From positions 1 to 17,146 of the forward strand of contig NZDC01000012.1 in NCBI GenBank assembly GCA_002689985.1: a DNA stretch of 17,146 nt, given 5' to 3'. Every line of letters starts with the position of its first letter. The stretch's first letter is position 1. The DNA is from Candidatus Pacearchaeota archaeon (GTDB lineage: Archaea; Nanobdellota; Nanobdellia; Pacearchaeales; GW2011-AR1). The notes under the pieces were generated by a model, which worked only from the letters and a program-made list of their open reading frames with translations, was not told the DNA's origin and made no database searches. The position numbers were made by a program, and so were the translations under genes. Shown in pieces: positions 1 through 6,396 of this stretch.

Positions 1-2
1 AA

Positions 3-662
3 AGACATATTATCACACAAGAAGGAAAGGATATTTGGGTTTGTTTTCTTCCTTGGAGGTATGATCTTAAAGAAGCACAAAAAAAACATTTACTTCCAAA
101 AAAAGGTTCTCTACTTGTATACGAAGGACCTCCAAGTTTAGCGGGAATAGATGCTTTTCAAGCTAAAAAATCTCTAGAGAATTTAACAAAGGACTTTAGT
201 AATTATCTCAATGAAAATAATGATATTAGAAATAAAATAAATATTTTAGGGATAAGCATTGGAACATTACCTGCTTTTTATATTGCAAATCATTTTAATG
301 TTAAAAAATTAGTGGCTGTATGTCCTGGAGCAAGACTTGGAGAGAATATCTATAAAGGAATAGCAACTAAAGAAGTAATGAAAATATCTGTGAAGAGACA
401 TAAAACTTATAGAGATTATGATGGAGTATTAAATGGAATGAATCCTATTGATAATATTAACAATCTTCCAAAAGAAGTCTATGTTGTGATAGGGGGGAGG
501 GATAAATATATTTTAACAGAAAGTGGAGAAGAATTGATAACTGCTTTAAATAAGGCAGGAAAGAATCCAAAAGTTAATAGATGTAAATTCTTAGGACATG
601 GATTGACTCTTTTTGATTTTAGTCATAAGAATAAAACAGGAAAGTTGGATTATTTTAATTAA
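3..662 (+). CDS. alpha/beta hydrolase family protein (5' end outside window)
   Basis: The reading frame is open from base 3 to the TAA at 660-662, so 219 residues are visible and the true start lies upstream of the window; the GTG at 312 is internal. The serine-hydrolase signature is visible in order: a nucleophile elbow GISIG (Ser about residue 85 of the visible part), an acid-type motif GGRDKY (Asp about 167) after a hydrophobic strand YVVIGG, and a late GHG motif (His about 199). The order Ser-Asp-His and spacing fit the alpha/beta hydrolase fold. No signal peptide or membrane segment is seen in the visible part. Substrate cannot be told: these folds include esterases, lipases and peptidases. 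It lies about 45 bp before a separate promoter and membrane-protein gene on the same strand. Fold assignment is fairly sure, function open. Confidence 0.8.
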   Translation, partial: RHIITQEGKDIWVCFLPWRYDLKEAQKKHLLPKKGSLLVYEGPPSLAGIDAFQAKKSLENLTKDFSNYLNENNDIRNKINILGISIGTLPAFYIANHFNVKKLVAVCPGARLGENIYKGIATKEVMKISVKRHKTYRDYDGVLNGMNPIDNINNLPKEVYVVIGGRDKYILTESGEELITALNKAGKNPKVNRCKFLGHGLTLFDFSHKNKTGKLDYFN

Positions 663-677
663 ATTTATAAAATAAGA

Positions 678-686
678 TTTTTAAAT
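678..686 (+). promoter_or_regulatory. TATA box of the 106-aa membrane protein gene
   Basis: TTTTTAAAT ends 21 nt before the ATG at 708, the spacing expected when transcription starts at or next to the start codon (leaderless mRNA). It lies just after the stop of the hydrolase gene. Confidence 0.5.
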
Positions 687-707
687 GAATATATTTTATT
701 ATTAAAT

Positions 708-1028
708 ATGATAAATGTATTTTTAATTTTGATAACTTTTATTCTAGTTGTTTCTTTTCATAGTTATAGAAGATTTATATTAAAACTAACTTCTAAAAAA
801 TTTTATATCAATAAATTAAAAAACACTAAATTAAAATGGTTTCCTCAAATTCATGAAGTTTATATTGGGATAATTCTTGCAATCATTTCCTATATTTTTT
901 CTTTTGAAATATTATTCAACATTAGTCTTGGAATTGCTATAGCAGATTTATTTTATCACTTTGTTATTTTATGGGTGATTACAGGACACCATCATTTTTA
1001 TTTTAGATTTAAGAATCCTAGATTTTAG
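708..1028 (+). CDS. small integral membrane protein, unknown function
   Basis: A 106-residue protein that I do not recognise. Hydrophobic segments lie at about residues 1-17, 48-66 and 70-92, separated by a basic loop (residues 20-44, Lys/Arg-rich), so about three membrane passes. It is histidine-rich for its size, with HEVY near residue 50, YHF near 83 and a GHHHF cluster near 94, which could bind metal or sit at an active site; that is speculation. The start is supported by a TATA box 21 nt upstream. It is followed 26 nt later by the lycopene-cyclase-fold gene, so the two are probably co-transcribed and might act together in the membrane. Confidence 0.65.
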   Translation: MINVFLILITFILVVSFHSYRRFILKLTSKKFYINKLKNTKLKWFPQIHEVYIGIILAIISYIFSFEILFNISLGIAIADLFYHFVILWVITGHHHFYFRFKNPRF

Positions 1029-1054
1029 ATTTTTTCAATAATTTCAAAGGGCTT

Positions 1055-1798
1055 ATGGAAATTTTTATAAATTCTTTTATTTATAATTTATTATTTAAAA
1101 TGGTAAATTACCAATATACTTATCTAATTGGGAGTATAATAATTTTAATCTTATGGTTAATTCTATTTTTATATAGAAAAGATATAAGAAAAGAGATGTG
1201 GGTTATTTCTCTAATTTTTGGTTTTATAGCTCTTTTTACAGAAAAGATATATAGTCTAGATTGGTGGAGACCATTAACAATTACAGGAACAATTCCTGGA
1301 ATTGAAGATTTTTTATTCGGATTTGCAATAGGAGGAGTTGCTTCAGTTATATACGAGATTCTTTTTAACAAAAGGATTAAAATAAAAAAAGTTAAAAAAT
1401 TAAGAGAGAAAAGAAGAAATTTAAATTTTATATTTTTAATATTTTTATTTGTAATAACTTTTGGAGGATTGATTGTTTTAGATTTCAATAGCTTTTGGGC
1501 TTCAGTGATTTCATCTATTATGTATACAATAGTAATTTATATAAAAAGGCCAGACTTAATTAAAAATTCTTTAATCTCTGGATTCCTAGTTTTAGTAGCT
1601 TCTATAATTGGTTACTATATATTAAATTTAATAACTCCTGGATTTTTTGAAGAATTTTGGTTATTTGAAAATATAGGAAAAAATATGATTCTAGGGATAC
1701 CTTTAGAAGAACATGTTTTTTATTTTTTACTTGGAGCATTTCTAGGTCCATTATATGAATATTGGAAAGAAGGAAAGTTAATAAATATAAAAAATTAA
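1055..1798 (+). CDS. lycopene cyclase domain (CarR/CrtYcd-like) membrane protein
   Basis: 247 residues, about seven hydrophobic segments. It holds two copies of the P-x-E-[ED] motif typical of the CarR/CrtYc-CrtYd lycopene cyclase superfamily: IPGIEDFLFGF (residues 80-90) and IPLEEHVFYFLLG (215-227), the second followed by GPLYEYW. A highly basic linker (about 106-122) separates the two halves, consistent with a fused tandem of the ~100-aa units that form heterodimeric cyclases in some bacteria. Known members cyclise carotenoid ends, but no other carotenoid gene is visible, so the substrate here may be a different isoprenoid. The domain usually begins with a YTYLL-like stretch, here YQYTYLIG at residues 19-26, so the Met at residue 16 (base 1100) is a good alternative start; neither start has an ideally spaced TATA box. 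The HtrA-like gene follows after 8 bp. Confidence 0.78.
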   Translation: MEIFINSFIYNLLFKMVNYQYTYLIGSIIILILWLILFLYRKDIRKEMWVISLIFGFIALFTEKIYSLDWWRPLTITGTIPGIEDFLFGFAIGGVASVIYEILFNKRIKIKKVKKLREKRRNLNFIFLIFLFVITFGGLIVLDFNSFWASVISSIMYTIVIYIKRPDLIKNSLISGFLVLVASIIGYYILNLITPGFFEEFWLFENIGKNMILGIPLEEHVFYFLLGAFLGPLYEYWKEGKLINIKN

Positions 1799-1806
1799 AG
1801 TAATTT

Positions 1807-2673
1807 ATGAAAAGACATCATAAATGGATATTTGGGAGTTTTAGTTCCATAGTGGTTATTTTTATGATATCTAGTGGAATATTAATTTATATGTTATTTG
1901 TAAGTCAAAATTTAAACTATAATGAATTAAGTACAGATATAGCAGAAACTCAAAGCAATATAAATACATTAACAGAAACTTTAGTTGAAACAAAAGACGC
2001 ATTAGAAGAAACAATAGAAACTTTAAATATAAAAATAGATAGTGAAATCACTTCGATAGATAAAGAAGTAAATTTATTAAAAGCATCTGCTGGTGAAGAT
2101 TTCTCAGGCATAGTTGAAGATTCTATAAGCTCTGTTGTAACAATAAGGACTGATGTTGGACAAGGAACTGGATTTATAATTGTTGATAATGGGTATATTG
2201 TAACAAATGCACATGTTTTAGCAGGAGGAAGTGAAATTCAGGTATTAACTTATGAACAAGATGTAATCAATGCTAATTTTATAGGATATAATAGTGAATT
2301 AGATATAGCATTAATAAAAATTCCTGGAGATTATAATGAATTAATTCTTGGAGATTCAGATGATCTTCAAATAGGAGAAAAAGTTATTGCCATTGGAAAT
2401 CCTTTGGGATTACAGTTTTCAGTATCACAAGGAATTATTTCTGCAATTCATAGAGAGGGAATAAATAAGATAGATGCATATATTCAAACAGATGCTGCAC
2501 TAAATCCGGGAAATTCAGGAGGTCCTTTAATTAATGAAGAAGGAAAGGTTATAGGAATTAATAATTTTAAAATAGGTAGTAGTGAAAGCCTAGGTTTTGC
2601 TTTAGAATCAAATTATATAAAAACAACTGTAAATAGAATATCAACAGAGGTATTAAATCAAAGTTTGCTTTAA
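1807..2673 (+). CDS. membrane-anchored HtrA/DegP-like trypsin-family serine protease without PDZ domain
   Basis: 288 residues. A basic N-terminus (MKRHHK) and a hydrophobic anchor at about 11-32 predict an N-in signal anchor with the protease outside the cytoplasm. Residues 36-92 are a Glu/Thr/Ser/Leu-rich stalk with coiled-coil character. The trypsin-like domain then shows the catalytic triad: TNAHVL (His136), LDIALIKI (Asp166) and NPGNSGGPL (Ser237), in the wording typical of HtrA/DegP. The chain ends about 50 residues after the Ser, so there is no room for the PDZ domain common in HtrA; substrate choice or oligomerisation may depend on the stalk. Known relatives degrade or help fold damaged envelope proteins. 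It starts 8 nt after the cyclase-fold gene and is likely in the same transcript. Confidence 0.9.
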   Translation: MKRHHKWIFGSFSSIVVIFMISSGILIYMLFVSQNLNYNELSTDIAETQSNINTLTETLVETKDALEETIETLNIKIDSEITSIDKEVNLLKASAGEDFSGIVEDSISSVVTIRTDVGQGTGFIIVDNGYIVTNAHVLAGGSEIQVLTYEQDVINANFIGYNSELDIALIKIPGDYNELILGDSDDLQIGEKVIAIGNPLGLQFSVSQGIISAIHREGINKIDAYIQTDAALNPGNSGGPLINEEGKVIGINNFKIGSSESLGFALESNYIKTTVNRISTEVLNQSLL

Positions 2674-2680
2674 CAAAATA

Positions 2681-2688
2681 ATTTTAAA
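2681..2688 (+). promoter_or_regulatory. TATA box of prolyl-tRNA synthetase gene
   Basis: ATTTTAAA ends 21 nt before the ATG at 2710 and sits just after the protease stop codon, so ProRS can be transcribed separately as a leaderless mRNA. Confidence 0.5.
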
Positions 2689-2709
2689 CCAATGTTTCTT
2701 AAATAATAT

Positions 2710-4152
2710 ATGTCTAAAAAATCAAAAGAAGGTTTATCTGTGAAAAAAGAGGAGAATTTTAGTGAATGGTTTCAACAATTAATAATAAAATCAGAACTTG
2801 CAGATTATTCTTCTGTTTCAGGATGTATTGTTTTTAGACCAAAGTCTTTTAATGTATGGGAAAAAACAAAAGAAATAATTGATAAAGAATTTAAAAAAAT
2901 TGGTATTAAGAATGTATATTTTCCAATGTTTATTCCAGAAAAGCTTTTATCTAAAGAAGCAGATCATGTAAAAGGATTTGCTCCAGAAGTTGCATGGGTA
3001 ACTCATACAGGAAATACAAAATTAAGTGAAAAACTTGCAGTAAGACCAACTAGTGAAGCAATAATGTATGAATCTTATTCAAAGTGGATTAGAAGTTGGA
3101 GAAACTTGCCTTTAAAATTAAATCAATGGGTAAATGTTGTACGTTGGGAATTTAGGCATCCTATTCCTTTTTTTAGAACAAGAGAATTTCTTTTTAATGA
3201 AGGACATAATGCCTATTCAAATAAAAAAGATCTTGATAAAGATAAAGATAGAATTACAAAAATATATTCTGAATTCTTAAAAGATTATATGGCATTACCA
3301 TCAATATTAGGAAAAAAGACAGATAAAGAAAAATTTGCAGGAGCTGTTGCTACATATAGTTTAGAGTTATATCTTCCAAATGGAAAAGCAATTCAAGGAC
3401 CAGATTATCATGATGATGGACAAAATTTTGCAAAAGTATATGATATAAAATTTTTGGATGAAAATGGAAAGGAGCAATACTGTTATCAATCAACATATGC
3501 AATTTCAACAAGAATGCTTGGAGTAATGTTTGCAATTCATTCAGATAATAAAGGTTTAATTATCCCTCCAAAACTTGCAGAAAATAAAATTGTAATTGTT
3601 CCATTAATGTTTGAAAAAGATAAACAAATATTAAAAAAAGCAAAAGAATTATTTTCTGATTTATCACAATATGATCCAATAATGGATGATAGATTAGAGG
3701 TAACTCCAGGATATAAATTTAATGAATGGGAATTAAAAGGAATCCCTCTAAGAATTGAAATTGGTCCAAAGGATTTCAAGAAAAAAGAAGTAGTATTAGT
3801 AAGAAGGGATAATGAAAAAAAGATAAATATAAAGATGAAAAACCTAAAAAAACAAATTGATTTTGAATTAGAAGATATTCAAAATACCTTATTTAAAAAA
3901 GCAGATAAACTTTTAAAAAATTCATTAGATAAATCAGAAAATTTAAAAGATACATTAAGTAAATTAAAAAAACAAAAAATTGTTCTAGTTCCTTTGAAAA
4001 ATTCAAAAGAAGTTGAAGATAATTTAAAAGAAAAATTAAAGGGGGTAAAAACACTTAATCGCCCAGAAAAACAACCGAGCTTAAAAGGAAAAAAGTGTAT
4101 TATCTCTGGTAAACAAGCAGATTATTGGGTTTATATTGGAAAAAGTTATTAA
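2710..4152 (+). CDS. proS: prolyl-tRNA synthetase, archaeal/eukaryotic type
   Basis: 480 residues, the usual length for the archaeal/eukaryote-like class II ProRS, which charges tRNA-Pro with proline in the cytoplasm. Seen in order: FSEWFQQLIIKSELADYS (17-34) at the N-terminus, motif 1 region with YFPMFIP (70-76), VRPTSEAIMY (111-120), motif 2 with RWEFRHP and TREFLFNEGH (145-166), motif 3 with STRMLGVMFAIHSDNKG (266-282), then the anticodon-binding domain (from about 293). The chain ends in the family-typical Ser-Tyr. Two oddities: the segment usually reading GTSHxLGQ reads GPDYHDDGQ (230-238), and the C-terminal zinc module keeps one cysteine (Cys463), the other ligand positions being non-cysteine. 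A TATA box 21 nt upstream supports the start. T-rich sequence at 4189-4203 may end the transcript. Confidence 0.96.
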   Translation: MSKKSKEGLSVKKEENFSEWFQQLIIKSELADYSSVSGCIVFRPKSFNVWEKTKEIIDKEFKKIGIKNVYFPMFIPEKLLSKEADHVKGFAPEVAWVTHTGNTKLSEKLAVRPTSEAIMYESYSKWIRSWRNLPLKLNQWVNVVRWEFRHPIPFFRTREFLFNEGHNAYSNKKDLDKDKDRITKIYSEFLKDYMALPSILGKKTDKEKFAGAVATYSLELYLPNGKAIQGPDYHDDGQNFAKVYDIKFLDENGKEQYCYQSTYAISTRMLGVMFAIHSDNKGLIIPPKLAENKIVIVPLMFEKDKQILKKAKELFSDLSQYDPIMDDRLEVTPGYKFNEWELKGIPLRIEIGPKDFKKKEVVLVRRDNEKKINIKMKNLKKQIDFELEDIQNTLFKKADKLLKNSLDKSENLKDTLSKLKKQKIVLVPLKNSKEVEDNLKEKLKGVKTLNRPEKQPSLKGKKCIISGKQADYWVYIGKSY

Positions 4153-4206
4153 ATAAAATAGAGCATACTATCTACTAATAAAATGCCTTCTCTTTTTAAT
4201 TTTAAG

Positions 4207-4335
4207 CTACTGAAAATCTCTAGAAGTTCTAAGAGCTAAACTCAACTCACATTCCAACTGCAAAGTAACTTCCATTAAATGGTTCAACTCTCTTTCTACA
4301 ACAGTTTTCTCGCTTATTTCCATCATGCTCTCCAT
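4207..4335 (-). CDS. possible 42-aa protein, unknown
   Basis: The minus strand carries an ATG-started ORF of 42 codons ending in TAG. The product begins MESMMEISEKTVVEREL and continues with a Leu/Glu-rich amphipathic stretch (HLMEVTLQLECELSLAL), so a single charged helix is likely; it has no membrane segment. Codon content is richer in G and C than the surrounding noncoding DNA, which favours a real gene. A weak TATA-like AT run lies at about 4361-4380, with spacing less regular than at other genes here. I do not recognise the family. It could also be chance in a region that otherwise encodes RNA. Confidence 0.4.
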   Translation of the reverse strand: MESMMEISEKTVVERELNHLMEVTLQLECELSLALRTSRDFQ

Positions 4336-4420
4336 TTTTTTTAAAATAACTCAAAAAAATTCAAATATTTTTTTTAAGCCAAAATTAGTTAATAAGAAAA
4401 ATCTCAAATCCAATTCAGGC

Positions 4421-4523
4421 CCAAAAGAAAAACACCGAATTAAATTGAGTGGGGTTTAATTGAAGCATAGACTAATGCAAACGCGCATTTATTCCAACAC
4501 GTAGATTTTAGTCTTGCATTCAT
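4421..4523 (-). ncRNA. candidate small structured RNA (or 27-codon leaderless ORF)
   Basis: On the minus strand a TATAAAAA box (4545-4552) lies exactly 21 nt before an ATG at 4523, the same geometry as the leaderless genes in this window. The predicted transcript can form a 13-bp stem: 4462-4464/4519-4521, 4465-4467/4515-4517 and 4469-4475/4508-4514, with single bulges at 4468 and 4518, enclosing a smaller hairpin. A second perfect 7-bp hairpin follows (4438-4444/4455-4461, loop 10). A U-rich run (complement of 4421-4430) could end it. The ATG opens a 27-codon ORF (MNARLKST...). The patch is GC-richer than its surroundings, as expected of structured RNA in an AT-rich genome. The first part resembles the locus at 15927-16015. 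Confidence 0.4.
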
Positions 4524-4544
4524 ATTTATTATAAGAAAAAACCC

Positions 4545-4552
4545 TTTTTATA
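4545..4552 (-). promoter_or_regulatory. TATA box of the small-transcript candidate
   Basis: On the minus strand it reads TATAAAAA, 21 nt upstream of the ATG at 4523, immediately downstream of the DHH gene stop. Confidence 0.45.
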
Positions 4553-4564
4553 GTTTTCGATATT

Positions 4565-5644
4565 CTAATTTTCTTTAATTAATTTAGCTAAATTTTCTTT
4601 AAATTTTTCTAAATCTTTAATTTTAACTTGCGCTCCAACTGCATTTTCATGACCTCCTCCACTAGCTTCATCTAGATCCTTAATTGCATTTAAGACCATA
4701 CTTCTAATTCCCTTTCCTCTAACAGAAATATTTACTTTAATTCCAGTAAGATACATAATTACAATAATTCTTTTTGGAAAAAGATAACTTAACTCATTTG
4801 ATAATTCACTACTAATACTTAAATCTCCCCCATACTGAAAGAATAAGATTCCTTCCGAATCTTTTTCAGTTGTTATTGCTTTCTTTATTAATCTTTGATA
4901 TTTTTCGTTTATCTGATTAAACCTCTTATAAAGAATATAGTTTTGATTATTTTCGTCAATAATCTCATAAGGAGATTTAACTTTCATTAGAAGTTTTAAT
5001 ACATTAATAACATTTGTTGTTCTATCTTTTAGTGCAAATCCAAATATTCTTGCAAGTTTTCCTATTTGTGACTTATATAAGATATCAAATGCTTCTTTTG
5101 ATTTAATAGATAAATCACTATAATCTTTTGAAAATTCAGAATAAAAATCAGGAGTAAATTTATCTGAAATACAACCAATAACTGCAATCCATAGATCCTC
5201 TTTTTTCTGTGATACTTGATAACAAAGATAAGTAGTGGGTTCACCTCCATATCTATTATCCTTAAATTCTCCATTTAATCCTTTAATATAATCGAGAGAA
5301 GAATTATAATAATTAACAAATTCAGGTATTTTATTTTCTTCAAGATGATGATCTATCCAAACAACAGGAATATTTATTTGTTCTGCTTCTTTTAAAAAAT
5401 CCTGAGATACAACAGGTTTATCTAAGATAAAAATATAATCTGCATCTAATTCTTTAACTTTTCTAAAAAATTCTTTACTTAATTCAGGAAACGATCTTAT
5501 TGGAACTCCTTTTCCTCTCCCAATATATTTTTGTAATAAAAGAAAACTACATAACCCATCATTATCGTTATCAAAAAAGAACAATGGATTCTGTGCTTTA
5601 TTCAAATGTTCTCTAATCTCTTCTACTTGTTTTTTTGTTAACAT
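4565..5644 (-). CDS. DHH/DHHA1 family phosphoesterase (RecJ/NrnA-like)
   Basis: 359 residues. The metal-binding DHH motifs are all present: motif I FFDNDNDG (Asp25, 27, 29), motif II FILDKP (Asp75), motif III VVWIDHH (Asp98-His99-His100) and motif IV GCISD (Asp161). The C-terminal DHHA1 domain carries its GGGH signature (329-332, in EASGGGHENAVGA). This family cleaves phosphodiester bonds in short or single-stranded nucleic acids or cyclic dinucleotides using two Mn2+ ions. It is shorter than the archaeal GINS-associated RecJ homologue (GAN), so a nanoRNase/oligonucleotide phosphatase or RecJ-like exonuclease are both possible. Motif I has Asp where RecJ proteins often have His. A TATAbox 21 nt upstream supports this start; the gene is transcribed toward ProRS. 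Confidence 0.88.
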   Translation of the reverse strand: MLTKKQVEEIREHLNKAQNPLFFFDNDNDGLCSFLLLQKYIGRGKGVPIRSFPELSKEFFRKVKELDADYIFILDKPVVSQDFLKEAEQINIPVVWIDHHLEENKIPEFVNYYNSSLDYIKGLNGEFKDNRYGGEPTTYLCYQVSQKKEDLWIAVIGCISDKFTPDFYSEFSKDYSDLSIKSKEAFDILYKSQIGKLARIFGFALKDRTTNVINVLKLLMKVKSPYEIIDENNQNYILYKRFNQINEKYQRLIKKAITTEKDSEGILFFQYGGDLSISSELSNELSYLFPKRIIVIMYLTGIKVNISVRGKGIRSMVLNAIKDLDEASGGGHENAVGAQVKIKDLEKFKENLAKLIKEN

Positions 5645-5665
5645 ATAAAAAAATAAGAAAAAGGG

Positions 5666-5672
5666 TATTTAA
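5666..5672 (-). promoter_or_regulatory. TATA box of the DHH phosphoesterase gene
   Basis: On the minus strand TTAAATA ends 21 nt before the ATG at 5644; typical leaderless spacing. Confidence 0.5.
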
Positions 5673-5689
5673 GACTTTTTTATAAGAAT

Positions 5690-6124
5690 TTATTTCCTCT
5701 TAAAATAAATAAAAGAACCAACTATTCCTAAAACAAACAAAACTCCTCCAATCCAATTAGAACCTATTTGATTCAAATTTCCAATCACATTACCAGTAAT
5801 ATTAGTTGACAAAAAAAATAAAGAAGCAATAAAAGAAACAGTAATTGCAGTCATTGTTGCTTTTTGTTCAAGCCCTCCTTTGGAGGGATTTTTTACAAAA
5901 AAAGATTTAATAGTATCAAAAAAAGAGGGTTTTAAAAAATATTCTGCTTTATCTAGTATTGTTTTATTTACATACTTATCAGATTCAATAATCTTAATTA
6001 ATCTCTGTTTTACAGAATCTCTATTTCCTTTACCAAGCAAATGATAGAGCTGTGCTCCTTTTAAGGCAAAATCTGCCCTCCTATTACTTTTTCCAACATC
6101 CATTAATTTCTTAGCAACTCCCAA
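5690..6124 (-). CDS. two-TM protein with TGNVIG motif, unknown function
   Basis: 144 residues if started at the TTG at 6124; starting at the in-frame ATG at 6103 gives MDVGKSNRRADFALK and 137 residues. The N-terminal ~75 residues are basic and probably helical (ADFALKGAQLYHLLGKGN...). Two hydrophobic segments follow, at about 91-108 and 124-140, joined by a loop containing NITGNVIGN, and the chain ends in a basic FKRK. That suggests a cytoplasmic N-domain tethered by a membrane hairpin. From memory, TGN[VA]IG segments beside hydrophobic stretches recur in DPANN membrane proteins; this needs a search. The start is uncertain: the strong Shine-Dalgarno at 6144-6151 is too far from both starts. 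It begins in the same frame as the 47-aa ORF upstream, separated by one TAA. Confidence 0.65.
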   Translation of the reverse strand: MGVAKKLMDVGKSNRRADFALKGAQLYHLLGKGNRDSVKQRLIKIIESDKYVNKTILDKAEYFLKPSFFDTIKSFFVKNPSKGGLEQKATMTAITVSFIASLFFLSTNITGNVIGNLNQIGSNWIGGVLFVLGIVGSFIYFKRK

Positions 6125-6138
6125 GATGTAACTACCAC
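6103..6138 (-). CDS. possible 11-codon upstream ORF (leader peptide)
   Basis: GTG at 6138 lies 5 nt after an AAGGAGGA Shine-Dalgarno. It opens an 11-codon ORF (VVTSWELLRN after the initiator Met) whose TAA overlaps the ATG at 6103 of the 144-aa frame as TAATG. That layout would allow translational coupling into the larger gene. It may instead be chance. Confidence 0.25.
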   Translation of the reverse strand: MVVTSWELLRN

Positions 6139-6143
6139 TTCTT

Positions 6144-6173
6144 TCCTCCTTAAGAAAAGGTCTAAAAGGAGGA
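6144..6173 (-). promoter_or_regulatory. Shine-Dalgarno with complementary upstream arm (possible SD-hiding hairpin)
   Basis: On the minus strand TCCTCCTT (6166-6173) is followed by a 14-nt loop and AAGGAGGA (6144-6151), a perfect 8-bp stem in which the SD would be paired. A TTAAATA box at about 6183-6189 would start transcription near 6164, which could leave the upstream arm out of that transcript; a longer transcript from 6350 would contain both arms. Confidence 0.35.
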
Positions 6174-6184
6174 TAAGTATTGTA

Positions 6185-6328
6185 TTATTTAATAATCTTA
6201 GAATAGTCTTCATCTAATTTTTCTATAAAATTCTTTTTTAGAATATCACTTGCTTCTGATTTTAATCCCCTCTTATAATTACTTTTAGATCTCAGTTTTT
6301 TAAATCTTTCAAAATATTTATCTTCCAT
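6185..6328 (-). CDS. 47-aa basic protein, unknown
   Basis: An ATG-started minus-strand ORF of 47 codons ending in TAA. The product begins MEDKYFERFKKLRSKS and is rich in Lys, Asp, Glu and Ser, with a helical, soluble character and no membrane segment. A TATA box (6350-6358, TTTTAAAAA on the minus strand) ends 21 nt before the ATG, matching the other genes, which is the main support for a real start. Its stop is in the same frame as the following 144-aa ORF, with 20 sense codons and no other stop between the TAA and the TTG at 6124. It might therefore be the N-terminal part of a longer gene broken by a nonsense mutation. Family not recognised. Confidence 0.55.
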   Translation of the reverse strand: MEDKYFERFKKLRSKSNYKRGLKSEASDILKKNFIEKLDEDYSKIIK

Positions 6329-6349
6329 ATTCTTTTTAAACAAACATCC

Positions 6350-6358
6350 TTTTTAAAA
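6350..6358 (-). promoter_or_regulatory. TATA box of the 47-aa gene
   Basis: TTTTAAAAA on the minus strand, 21 nt before the ATG at 6328, located between the deoxyhypusine synthase stop and the 47-aa gene. Confidence 0.5.
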
Positions 6359-6396
6359 TTTTAGAGAAATCTCTCCATAAAAAATCTAAAAAATTT

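Larger units (their letters stand above)
4153..4564. other. region between convergent ProRS and DHH genes
   Basis: A 412-bp stretch without a long gene. It holds a T-rich run after ProRS (4189-4203, probable terminator), a 42-codon minus-strand ORF (4207-4335), and a more GC-rich structured patch (about 4421-4523) that is annotated separately as a small-transcript candidate. Confidence 0.6.

Noticed and set aside
312..662. GTG at 312 as the start of the first gene
   Set aside because: The same frame is open to base 3 and carries the nucleophile elbow upstream of this codon, so 312 is internal.
1120..1488. 122-codon minus-strand ORF opposite the lycopene-cyclase-fold gene
   Set aside because: It lies wholly inside a well-supported gene on the other strand, and its Lys/Ile-rich product is what the AT-rich complement gives.
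4279..4292. GGTTCAACTC, similar to a tRNA T-loop
   Set aside because: No matching T-stem, anticodon arm or acceptor stem is found around it; it lies in the 42-aa ORF.
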